Shown here one piece after another: positions 6,305-12,173 of a stretch of 12,173 bases of DNA (positions are counted from its first letter, which is position 1; each line of letters starts with the position of its first letter). The DNA comes from Alphaproteobacteria bacterium. Lineage in GTDB: Bacteria > Pseudomonadota > Alphaproteobacteria > Rhodobacterales > Rhodobacteraceae. The notes under the pieces are model-generated. The model was not told the origin of the DNA and ran no database searches. It saw nothing but the letters and a program-made list of their open reading frames with translations. Location of the stretch: assembly GCA_030425945.1 (NCBI GenBank), contig JAUHZL010000045.1, forward strand, positions 1 through 12,173, written 5' to 3'. The position numbers and the translations under genes were made by a program.

Positions 6305-7432
6305 ATGCGTGCCGATGCGCTGAACAACGTCGAGGCGATCCGCAAGTCGCTGACCCTGCTCGGGCAGCGGCTCGACCTCGAGACCGCCCAGCACCGGCTG
6401 GAAGAATTCAACGCGCTGACCGAGGACCCCAACCTCTGGAACGATCCCGAGCGCGCGCAGAAGCTGATGCGGGAGCGCCAGAGCCTGGTGGATGCGATCG
6501 ACACCTACGAGGGCATCCGGCGCGACCTGCAGGACAACATCGACCTGATCGAGATGGGCGAGGCCGAGGACGACGCCGAGGTGGTGTCCGAGGCGGAAGC
6601 CGCGCTGCGGAAGCTGCGCGAGACCGCCGCCCAGAAGGAACTGGAAGCCCTGCTGAACGGCGAGGCGGACGCGAACGACACCTTCCTCGAAGTGCACTCC
6701 GGCGCGGGCGGGACCGAATCCTGCGACTGGGCCTCGATGCTGGCGCGGATGTATGTCCGCTGGGCCGAGAAGAAGGGCTACAAGGTCGAGCTGCAGTCCG
6801 AGAGCCCGGGCGAAGAAGCGGGCATCAAGTCGGCGACCTACAAGATCTCCGGCCACAACGCCTATGGCTGGCTGAAGTCCGAATCCGGCGTCCACCGGCT
6901 GGTCCGCATCTCGCCCTATGACAGCGCGGCGCGGCGGCACACCTCGTTCTCGTCGGTCTGGGTCTACCCGGTGGTGGACGACAACATCGAGATCGAGGTC
7001 GCCCCGAACGACATTCGGATCGACACCTACCGGTCGTCCGGGGCGGGCGGTCAGCACGTCAACACCACCGACTCGGCGGTGCGGATCACCCACCTGCCGA
7101 CCGGCATCGTGGTGACCAGTTCGGAGAAGTCGCAGCACCAGAACCGCGACATTGCCATGAAGGCCCTGAAATCGCGGCTCTACCAGATGGAGCTCGACCG
7201 CCGGAACGCCGCCATCGCCGAGGCGCACGAGGCCAAGGGCGAGGCGGGCTGGGGCAACCAGATCCGCAGCTACGTCCTGCAGCCCTACCAGATGGTGAAG
7301 GACCTGCGGACGAACTTCGAGACCTCGGACACGCAGGGCGTGCTCGACGGCGATCTGGACGGGCTGATGGGGGCGACGCTGGCCCTCGACGTGGCCGGCA
7401 AGAGCCGCGCCGACGCCCGCGCCGAGGACTGA
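6305..7432 (+). CDS. prfB: Peptide chain release factor 2
   Basis: RF2 recognises UGA and UAA stop codons and triggers peptide release. The 375-residue protein is full length. GGQ is at 248-250 (in SSGAGGQHVN), the catalytic loop of the peptidyl-transferase site. The codon-recognition tripeptide is SPY at 203-205 in RISPYDSAARRHTSF, in place of the SPF of E. coli; as I recall SPY is usual in alphaproteobacterial RF2. The N-terminal coiled region runs uninterrupted through LGQRLDLETAQHRLEEFNA, so the autoregulatory UGA frameshift of E. coli prfB is absent and control must be different. The ATG at 6305 has only a weak AAGAG site upstream. The gene is a core gene that marks the host side of the island. 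Confidence 0.96.
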   Translation: MRADALNNVEAIRKSLTLLGQRLDLETAQHRLEEFNALTEDPNLWNDPERAQKLMRERQSLVDAIDTYEGIRRDLQDNIDLIEMGEAEDDAEVVSEAEAALRKLRETAAQKELEALLNGEADANDTFLEVHSGAGGTESCDWASMLARMYVRWAEKKGYKVELQSESPGEEAGIKSATYKISGHNAYGWLKSESGVHRLVRISPYDSAARRHTSFSSVWVYPVVDDNIEIEVAPNDIRIDTYRSSGAGGQHVNTTDSAVRITHLPTGIVVTSSEKSQHQNRDIAMKALKSRLYQMELDRRNAAIAEAHEAKGEAGWGNQIRSYVLQPYQMVKDLRTNFETSDTQGVLDGDLDGLMGATLALDVAGKSRADARAED

Positions 7433-7433
7433 G

Positions 7434-7459
7434 GCCGTCCGCCCGGGAAGGGCGACGGC
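7434..7459 (+). terminator. Terminator-like hairpin after prfB
   Basis: GCCGTC (7434-7439) pairs with GACGGC (7454-7459) and GCCC (7441-7444) with GGGC (7450-7453), leaving one bulged C and a 5-base loop. This gives a GC-rich 10-bp stem starting two bases after the prfB stop. There is no T-tract, as is frequent in high-GC genomes. Confidence 0.5.
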
Positions 7460-7532
7460 ATCCCGCCCCGCACACGTCCCCGTTGCGCGGATTTCCCGCT
7501 CTGGCTAGCCTTCCTCCGGGGAGGACCATGCC

Positions 7533-8315
7533 ATGACCGAGATGACCGCCGAGCAATCGCCGCCGCTGGGGGTGCCGGACCTGCGCCCGCTGACCCGCGC
7601 CGACCTGGGCGCGGCGCTGCGCGCGGGCTGGACGGATTTCCTCTACGCCCCCGGGTTCGGGGTCATGTTCGCGCTGGTCTACGTGCTGGGCGGCTATGCC
7701 ATCGTCGCGATCCTCGGGTTCACCGGCAAGTCCTGGGCGGTCCTGCCGCTGGTGCTGGGCTTCCCGCTGCTGGGGCCCTTCGCGGCGGTCGGTCTCTACG
7801 AGGTCAGCCGCCGGATCGAGGCGCGCGCGCCGCTCGACTGGAGGGCGATCCTCGGCGTCGTCTGGCGCCAGAAGGACCGGCAACTGCCTTCGATCGCGGC
7901 GGTCGTGCTGGTCTTCTTCCTGTTCTGGAACTTCCTCGCGCACATGATCTTCGCGCTGTTCATGGGGTTGCAGGTGATGACCAACGTCACCTCGTCCTTC
8001 GAGGTTTTCCTGACCCCGAACGGGCTGATGATGCTGGCGGTCGGCACCGCGGTGGGGGCGGTGTTCTCGTTCCTGCTTTTCGCGCTGACGGTGGTGGCGC
8101 TGCCGCTGCTGCTGGACCGCGAGGTGGATTTCGTGACCGCGATGATCACCAGCTTCGGCGTCGTCACCGCCAACCTGCCGCTGATGCTGGGCTGGGGGAT
8201 CATCGCCGCCGGGCTGGTCTTCGTCGGGATGATCCCGGGGTTCCTCGGGCTCTTTGTCGTGTTGCCGCTGCTGGGCCACGCCACCTGGCATCTCTACGCC
8301 CGCATGGCGCACTGA
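7533..8315 (+). CDS. DUF2189 family integral membrane protein
   Basis: This 260-residue inner-membrane protein has about five or six hydrophobic helices (roughly 41-62, 67-90, 119-148, 163-194 and 213-248, the last perhaps two). The short polar N-terminus (LRPLTRADLGAALRAGWTDF), the glycine-rich first helices ending in PFAAVGLYEVSRRIE, and the central FEVFLTPNGLMM segment fit DUF2189. I know of no assigned function. The ATG at 7533 has GGGGAGG about 9 bases upstream; an ATG at 7528 gives only a two-codon frame. The gap from prfB contains a terminator-like hairpin, so it probably has its own promoter. It converges on the bactofilin gene. Confidence 0.75.
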   Translation: MTEMTAEQSPPLGVPDLRPLTRADLGAALRAGWTDFLYAPGFGVMFALVYVLGGYAIVAILGFTGKSWAVLPLVLGFPLLGPFAAVGLYEVSRRIEARAPLDWRAILGVVWRQKDRQLPSIAAVVLVFFLFWNFLAHMIFALFMGLQVMTNVTSSFEVFLTPNGLMMLAVGTAVGAVFSFLLFALTVVALPLLLDREVDFVTAMITSFGVVTANLPLMLGWGIIAAGLVFVGMIPGFLGLFVVLPLLGHATWHLYARMAH

Positions 8316-8334
8316 CGGCCCCCTGAAACGACGA

Positions 8335-8356
8335 ACGCCGCCCCGGGGGGCGGCGT
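8335..8356. terminator. Bidirectional terminator hairpin between convergent genes
   Basis: ACGCCGCC (8335-8342) and GGCGGCGT (8349-8356) pair perfectly around a 6-base loop. It lies in the 64-base gap between the convergent DUF2189 and bactofilin genes, so it can end both transcripts. No clear T-run is seen on either strand. Confidence 0.6.
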
Positions 8357-8379
8357 CGCAGATCCGGATGTCCGGTGAC

Positions 8380-8952
8380 TTACTTGCCGGCGGCGCTGGC
8401 GGGCTTCGCCGGGGCCGCGTTGGCGGCGGGCTTCGCGGCGGCGGCCGGGGCCGAGGCGGTGGTCGACTTGCGCGCGTTGCCGAGCGGGTCGTCCTGGCGC
8501 TGGACCGAGCCCTCGAAATGGGCGCCGGACTCGATGGCGATGGTCTTGTGGATGATGTCGCCCTCGACCTGCGCGGTCGAGGTCAGGCGGACCTTCAGGC
8601 CACGCACCTTGCCCACGACACGGCCGTTGACGATCACGTCGTCGGCGACGACTTCGCCCTTGATGATGGCGGTTTCACCCACGGTCAGCAGGTGGGCGTG
8701 AATATCGCCCTCGACCTTGCCCTCGACCTGGATGTCGCCGGTGGTGCGCAGGTTGCCGGTGATCACGAGATCCGACGACAGCACCGACGGCGCGACCTTG
8801 GCGCGCGGGGCGGGAGCGGCGTCGGACGACGAGGACGCGGCCGACGGACCGCCGGGCATCGGCGGGCGTGGCACGGGCGCCTCGGGCATCTTCGGACGTT
8901 CGGGTTCGCCCGCCTTCGGACCGGGCTCGTTGATTCGGGATTTAGAAAACAT
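8380..8952 (-). CDS. Bactofilin, polymer-forming cytoskeletal protein
   Basis: This 190-residue protein has the three-part bactofilin layout: a Pro-rich disordered N-terminal tail (1-55), a beta-helical core (about 57-150) and an Ala/Lys/Pro-rich C-terminal tail. The core shows the short G-D-I/G-x-V repeats of the family: SVLSSDLVITGNL, GDIQVEGKVEGDI, GVIVNGRVVGKV-like turns and TAQVEGDIIHKTIAIESGAHFEG. Bactofilins polymerise without nucleotide and scaffold wall-modifying enzymes at the inner membrane. The ATG at 8952 has AGGA about 7 bases upstream and lies inside the 3' end of the M23 peptidase gene (11-base overlap), so the two are translationally coupled. The long antisense frames here are shadows. 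It probably positions the M23 enzyme encoded just upstream. Confidence 0.92.
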   Translation of the reverse strand: MFSKSRINEPGPKAGEPERPKMPEAPVPRPPMPGGPSAASSSSDAAPAPRAKVAPSVLSSDLVITGNLRTTGDIQVEGKVEGDIHAHLLTVGETAIIKGEVVADDVIVNGRVVGKVRGLKVRLTSTAQVEGDIIHKTIAIESGAHFEGSVQRQDDPLGNARKSTTASAPAAAAKPAANAAPAKPASAAGK

Positions 8953-10282
8953 TGCGTCCTGCCCTTATGAAGGTCATTGGATTCACGGGGGTTCCATTCT
9001 GGCGCACCTCGAAGTGCAGGTGCGTCCCGGTGGATCGGCCGGTGTTTCCCATATCACCGATCCTGTCGCCTTGCGAGACCCTTTGCCCCTCGCTCACCCG
9101 TATGCGCGACATATGGGCGTAGTAGGTCTCGTAGCCAAGGGCGTGGCGGATCTTGACCAGTCGGCCATAGCCCGAGCCCCAGCCTGCGTGGGTCACGACG
9201 CCATCCGCGGCGGCATAGATCGGGGTGCCGTGCGCGGCCGCGAAATCGGTCCCGGTGTGCATCCGGCGCGAGCCGTTCTTGGGGTCCCGGCGATAGCCGA
9301 AGGGCGAGGTGAAGCGGAACGCCGCCTGCACCGGCTGGTAGAGCGGGGCCATCTGGATCGCGAGGCGGTACTGGTTCACCTCGTCGAGGGCGGCGAGAAT
9401 GCCGTTGGCGCGCTCGGCCATCGGATCGGTGACCTCGCTGCCGTCCGGGCCCTTGGTCGAGACCGAGATCGGCACAAGCGGGCCGCCCTGTCCGTTGTAG
9501 GTGCGACGCACCTCCTCGAGGATGCGGTCGGTCGGCATCCCTGCCTGCCGGAACACTTCCTCCAGCGGCTCCAGCGACACGGTCGCCGCTTCTTCCAGCT
9601 TGCCGAGGATCAGGTTGGTGCGCTCTTCCGCCAGCCGCGCTTCGAAGACGAGGGTGTCGACTTCCTGCTTGGCGTTGTCGGCGGCGATGGCCGCTGCGTC
9701 GCGGTTCTCGGCGGTGACGAGCAGGCGGTCGGCCAGCGCGTTGATGGTGGCCTCGGTCGCGGCCAGGATGCCGGCCTGGGTGTTGGTGGTGCCGGTGGCG
9801 GCTTCGAGTTCGGCCATCAGCAGCTCGGTGCGCTCGACGGCGGTGTCGCGCTCGGCGACCAGCTCGCGCATCTGGGTCTGCACCAGTTCGATGCCGGTCT
9901 CGAGCTCGGTGCGGCGCTCCTCGGAGGCCAGCAGGCGCGACTGCATCTCGGAAATCTGGTCGAGGGCGACGTAGAAGCGCTCCTGCGCGGCGCGGGCCTC
10001 TTCGGCGCGCCGGTCGCGTTCGAGGCTGAGCGCGTTCAGCCGCGCCCCGTACATCGCCTGCTCGCGCAGGGCCTGTTCGCGTGCCCCGCCGGCGCTGATG
10101 CTGTCCATCAGGACCATGGCGGTGGCGAAGAGGGTCCAGCCCAGGACCAGCGCACCGCCGGTCAGAACCGCGACCTGAGTGCCCGTCGAGAGGCGCATGA
10201 AGCGCGTGCCGTCGTCGGACTTGAGAAAAAGACGTTGCTCGGGAAGAGCATTCCGTACGCGTGAAGATAGCCTGTTCAGCAC
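8942..10282 (-). CDS. M23 family peptidoglycan endopeptidase with membrane anchor and coiled coil
   Basis: This 446-residue LytM-type protein has a cytoplasmic N-terminus of about 35 residues, one membrane helix (36-58), a long Glu/Ala/Arg-rich coiled coil (about 62-240), a linker and a C-terminal M23 domain (about 325-440). The zinc motifs are intact: H342-x3-D346 in HTGTDF and H421-L-H423 in HLHFEV, so an active DD-endopeptidase is expected rather than a degenerate EnvC/NlpD-type activator. The start is GTG at 10282, giving VLNRLSSRVRNALPEQRLFL (Val read as Met). The gene is followed by bactofilin with an 11-base overlap. In several proteobacteria bactofilins work with M23 enzymes to control cell shape, and the same partnership is inferred here. 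Confidence 0.93.
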   Translation of the reverse strand: MLNRLSSRVRNALPEQRLFLKSDDGTRFMRLSTGTQVAVLTGGALVLGWTLFATAMVLMDSISAGGAREQALREQAMYGARLNALSLERDRRAEEARAAQERFYVALDQISEMQSRLLASEERRTELETGIELVQTQMRELVAERDTAVERTELLMAELEAATGTTNTQAGILAATEATINALADRLLVTAENRDAAAIAADNAKQEVDTLVFEARLAEERTNLILGKLEEAATVSLEPLEEVFRQAGMPTDRILEEVRRTYNGQGGPLVPISVSTKGPDGSEVTDPMAERANGILAALDEVNQYRLAIQMAPLYQPVQAAFRFTSPFGYRRDPKNGSRRMHTGTDFAAAHGTPIYAAADGVVTHAGWGSGYGRLVKIRHALGYETYYAHMSRIRVSEGQRVSQGDRIGDMGNTGRSTGTHLHFEVRQNGTPVNPMTFIRAGRNVF

Positions 10283-10349
10283 CTGTCCCGGTCCCTGTTG
10301 CCCCCACCTGACCCGGACCGGAGTGTTCTCCGTGCCCGTGCCTTCAAGT

Positions 10350-10366
10350 GGGGTAATCCATACCCC
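10350..10366. promoter_or_regulatory. Inverted repeat upstream of the M23-bactofilin operon
   Basis: GGGGTA (10350-10355) and TACCCC (10361-10366) form a perfect 6-base palindrome with a 5-base spacer, 68 bases upstream of the GTG start. TTGCCA on the - strand lies just upstream of it. No well-spaced -10 box could be identified. It is a candidate operator by position only. Confidence 0.3.
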
Positions 10367-10424
10367 TCGGAGATGGCAAGAATTTTACGGAAACGAGTCG
10401 GGTCAGCGGGCGGATTCTCGCGCG

Positions 10425-10446
10425 TTTCCGCCGATTTGGCGGGAAA
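10425..10446. repeat. Imperfect palindrome in the gap between the DUF455 and M23 genes
   Basis: TTTCCGCC (10425-10432) faces GGCGGGAAA (10438-10446), perfect apart from one extra G, with spacer GATTT. It lies in the 229-base gap, which otherwise holds no gene. It may be an operator or a weak terminator of the DUF455 gene. Confidence 0.3.
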
Positions 10447-10511
10447 TGTTGAGAAGGGACAAGCGATTTTTCGCGCAGCAAGCCTCCGCGCCGCGACCCG
10501 ACGCCGCAAAC

Positions 10512-11402
10512 TCAGGAGTTTTCCACAGAAACCGGCTTGCCTGTGGGCGACTCTTCGCGGGTGTCGGCCTGCTCGGCGAGCGGCCAGTAGAAATCGGGCG
10601 GCAGCCCGGCGTCGGCGCGCTTTTCCTCGTTGAACGGCGGCTTCAGCGCGCCGTGGAAATGCTTGCGGACAAGGGCGTGGAACGCGTCCTTGGGGTCGGT
10701 GTCGTGCCGCCCGCAGAGGAAGTTGAACCATTTCGAGCCATAGGCGACGTGGCCGACCTCCTCGGCGTAGATCGTCTCCAGCGCCTCGACGGCCTGCGTG
10801 ACCCCCGCCTTGCGGAAGGTCGCGATCATCCCCGGTGTGACGTCGAGGCCGCGCGCCTCCAGCACCATCGGCACCACGGCGAGGCGCGCGGGCAGGTCGT
10901 CCACGGTATCCTCTGCGGCGCGCCACATCCCGGCGTGGGCGGGCAAGGCGCCGTAGTGGCTGCCGAGCGCCTCAAGACAGTCGCAGACAAGGTTGAAATG
11001 CTTCGACTCTTCGTCCGCCGCCTTGACCCAGTCGTCGTAGAACCCGGGCGGCATCGGCACGTCGGGAAAGCGCGCCAGGATATCCCAGTGCAGATCGACG
11101 GCGTTCAACTCGATATGCGCCACCGCGTGCAGCAGCGCGATGCGGCCCGCCTCGGAGCCCGGGCGGCGCCGGGGCACGTCGCGCGGGGCGAGGAGGTCGG
11201 GCTTCTCCGGGCGCGCCGGGCGCAGCGGCGGGACCACCCGTCCCAGCGGAAGCGGCGTGCCCGCCGCGCGCGAGGCCCGCCATTTCGCCGCCGCGCGGTG
11301 CGACAGCGCGGTCTTCGCGCGCCCGTCCGCCGTGGTCAGCACGGCCACGGCGAGCCCGGTCAGCGTGTCGGGCAGGTCGTCGAAGGCGGCGGGGTCGGTC
11401 AT
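10512..11402 (-). CDS. DUF455 family ferritin-like protein
   Basis: This 296-residue soluble protein has a four-helix di-metal fold of the ferritin-like superfamily (COG2833). Metal-ligand candidates fall in the expected order: HAVAHIELNAVDL (E98), ADEESKHF (E132-x2-H135), EARGLD (E182) and AEEVGHVAYG (E215-x2-H218). Two E-x-x-H pairs plus two single Glu residues is the classic carboxylate-bridged di-iron pattern. The reaction catalysed is not known for the family. The ATG at 11402 is preceded by AAAAGGA with about 8 bases of spacing. It lies 58 bases downstream of bcp on the same strand and probably shares its transcript; both may relate to oxidative conditions. Confidence 0.87.
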   Translation of the reverse strand: MTDPAAFDDLPDTLTGLAVAVLTTADGRAKTALSHRAAAKWRASRAAGTPLPLGRVVPPLRPARPEKPDLLAPRDVPRRRPGSEAGRIALLHAVAHIELNAVDLHWDILARFPDVPMPPGFYDDWVKAADEESKHFNLVCDCLEALGSHYGALPAHAGMWRAAEDTVDDLPARLAVVPMVLEARGLDVTPGMIATFRKAGVTQAVEALETIYAEEVGHVAYGSKWFNFLCGRHDTDPKDAFHALVRKHFHGALKPPFNEEKRADAGLPPDFYWPLAEQADTREESPTGKPVSVENS

Positions 11403-11460
11403 CGGTCACGTCCTTTTCCGGGCGGGTCCTGCCGCAGCCCGCGCCGCCTGTAAACCCGGA

Positions 11461-11922
11461 TCAGAGGGCCTTGACCGCCTCCAGAACGGCCTCGGCATGG
11501 CCGGGAACCTTCACCTTGCGCCAGACCTGGCGGATGGTGCCGGTGCCGTCGATCAGGAAGGTGGACCGCTCGATGCCCATGTAGGTCTTGCCGTACATGC
11601 TCTTCTCGACCCAGGTGCCGTAGCGCTCGCACACGTCCCCGGCCTCGTCCGACAGCAGGATCACGCCGAGATCATATTTCTTCACGAACTTCTCGTGCTT
11701 GGCGACGCTGTCCTTGGAGATGCCGAGGATCACGGTATTCTCGCTGTCGAAGGCAGCGGCCAGTTCCGAGAAGGCCTGAGCCTCCTTGGTGCAGCCCGGG
11801 GTGTCGTCCTTGGGATAGAAGTAGACGACCACGCTCTTGGGCTTCAGATCGGAAAGCGTTACCGTCTCGCCACCGTCGCGGGGCAGGCTGATTTCCGGGG
11901 CGGCGTCGCCGATGTCGGGCAT
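11461..11922 (-). CDS. bcp: Peroxiredoxin Bcp/PrxQ (thiol peroxidase)
   Basis: This 153-residue cytoplasmic thioredoxin-fold enzyme reduces hydrogen peroxide and organic hydroperoxides using thiols. The active site is YFYPKDDTPGCTKEAQAF, with peroxidatic Cys44 and the catalytic Thr41 and Pro42. E. coli Bcp has its resolving Cys five residues further; here that position is Gln49. The only other Cys is C98 in GDVCERYGTW, so the enzyme works either by a 1-Cys route or with C98 as partner. The later WVEKSMYGKTYMGIERSTFLID block is typical for alphaproteobacterial Bcp. The ATG at 11922 has a strong AAGGAG 6-7 bases upstream. It is divergent from the gene at the right edge. Confidence 0.94.
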   Translation of the reverse strand: MPDIGDAAPEISLPRDGGETVTLSDLKPKSVVVYFYPKDDTPGCTKEAQAFSELAAAFDSENTVILGISKDSVAKHEKFVKKYDLGVILLSDEAGDVCERYGTWVEKSMYGKTYMGIERSTFLIDGTGTIRQVWRKVKVPGHAEAVLEAVKAL

Positions 11923-11970
11923 GGTGAACTCCTTTGCTGGACGGGGGCCTTCGAAGAGGCGCAGGTGTGT

Positions 11971-11991
11971 CCCGGCAGTTCTAGGGCCGGG
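11971..11991. repeat. Inverted repeat between divergent bcp and the right-edge gene
   Basis: CCCGGC (11971-11976) and GCCGGG (11986-11991) pair around a 9-base spacer within the 85-base divergent gap. It may be an operator for one or both genes. No clear promoter boxes were found. Confidence 0.25.
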
Positions 11992-12007
11992 CGCAGGGAG
12001 TTAAAGG

Positions 12008-12173
12008 TTGGTCCCGAAGGAAGATCGCAAAGCCAGGCGCGAGGCCCGGCGTGCGCGTCGGCTCGCCCGGCGGGGGCGGCGGCTGCGGCTCTGGGCCTCT
12101 GCCGTCATCGGCCTGGCCGCGGTCGTGCTGGGCATCGGGGCGATGCTGGCCCGGCCCGAGGGCGTCGGGCTGC
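12008..12173 (+). CDS. Membrane-anchored protein of unknown function, N-terminal part only
   Basis: The frame continues past the window, so only about 55 residues are seen. It reads a very basic stretch (KEDRKARREARRARRLARRG...) followed by one hydrophobic helix (about ASAVIGLAAVVLGIGAML) and a polar segment, consistent with an inner-membrane anchor with a cytoplasmic Arg-rich tail. TTG at 12008 is the probable start: GGGAG lies 7 bases upstream, and an in-frame TAA is two codons before it. Too little is present to name a family. Confidence 0.5.
   Translation, partial: MVPKEDRKARREARRARRLARRGRRLRLWASAVIGLAAVVLGIGAMLARPEGVGL

Noticed and set aside
7483..7511. Promoter TTGCGC-17-TAGCCT before the DUF2189 gene
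   Set aside because: The -10 is poor, and the start would fall inside the Shine-Dalgarno site, so I could not support it as a feature.
7086..8312. 408-codon open frame on the - strand
   Set aside because: It is antisense to the DUF2189 membrane protein and the prfB end; the product is an Arg/His/Gln-rich shadow without a domain.
8717..10264. 515-codon open frame on the + strand
   Set aside because: It is antisense to the M23 and bactofilin genes, which have clear domains and catalytic motifs.
10516..10526. DnaA-box-like TTTTCCACA
   Set aside because: It is a single copy, lies within the end of the DUF455 coding region, and has no AT-rich unwinding region or further boxes nearby.
10179..11453. 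424-codon open frame on the + strand
   Set aside because: It is antisense to DUF455, whose metal-ligand pattern is intact.
1..12173. CRISPR array, rRNA, complete tRNA or insertion sequence
   Set aside because: No spaced repeat series, no rRNA or tRNA core motifs and no transposase or integrase were seen on either strand.

Overview
The window is GC-rich chromosomal DNA of an alphaproteobacterium, most likely a member of the Rhodobacteraceae. This rests on strong G/C third-position codon use, the alphaproteobacterial form of release factor 2 (SPY tripeptide, no programmed frameshift) and the gene content. Genus cannot be told from the sequence alone.

Left block (1-3570, + strand): the 3' end of an AmiC-type N-acetylmuramoyl-L-alanine amidase, a class A penicillin-binding protein 1A (mrcA) and a DUF2267 protein. 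The amidase end is damaged. A short stretch of codons is missing after about base 377 and the frame shifts, so the amidase frame no longer meets its own stop at 447-449 and runs open into mrcA. mrcA nevertheless keeps a near-consensus promoter (TTGACC-17-TATAAC) and its own Shine-Dalgarno site, so independent translation is likely.

Middle block (3571-5029): a visibly less GC-rich island with one gene on the - strand. It encodes a 356-residue protein with a C-terminal Apea-like HEPN domain (RGEMVH, the R-x4-H RNase signature). It is flanked by non-coding DNA with several inverted repeats and no recombinase. Proteins with this domain include the phage-defence RNase ApeA. This is the best candidate for accessory biology in the window.

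Right of the island: a YcaQ/AlkX-family DNA glycosylase (-) diverges from prfB (release factor 2, +). prfB is followed by a terminator-like hairpin and a DUF2189 multi-pass membrane protein (+). As I recall, amidase-mrcA-prfB adjacency is common in alphaproteobacteria, so DUF2267, the HEPN gene and ycaQ would be lineage-specific insertions between mrcA and prfB.

Right block (8380-11922, all - strand): an M23 peptidoglycan endopeptidase gene overlaps a bactofilin gene by 11 bases, a typical pairing of cytoskeletal scaffold and wall hydrolase. Upstream of it lie a DUF455 ferritin-like protein and a Bcp/PrxQ peroxiredoxin. A membrane-anchored protein of unknown function starts on the + strand at the right edge and is cut by the window. 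Wall synthesis and remodelling (amidase, PBP1A, M23, bactofilin) is the commonest theme.
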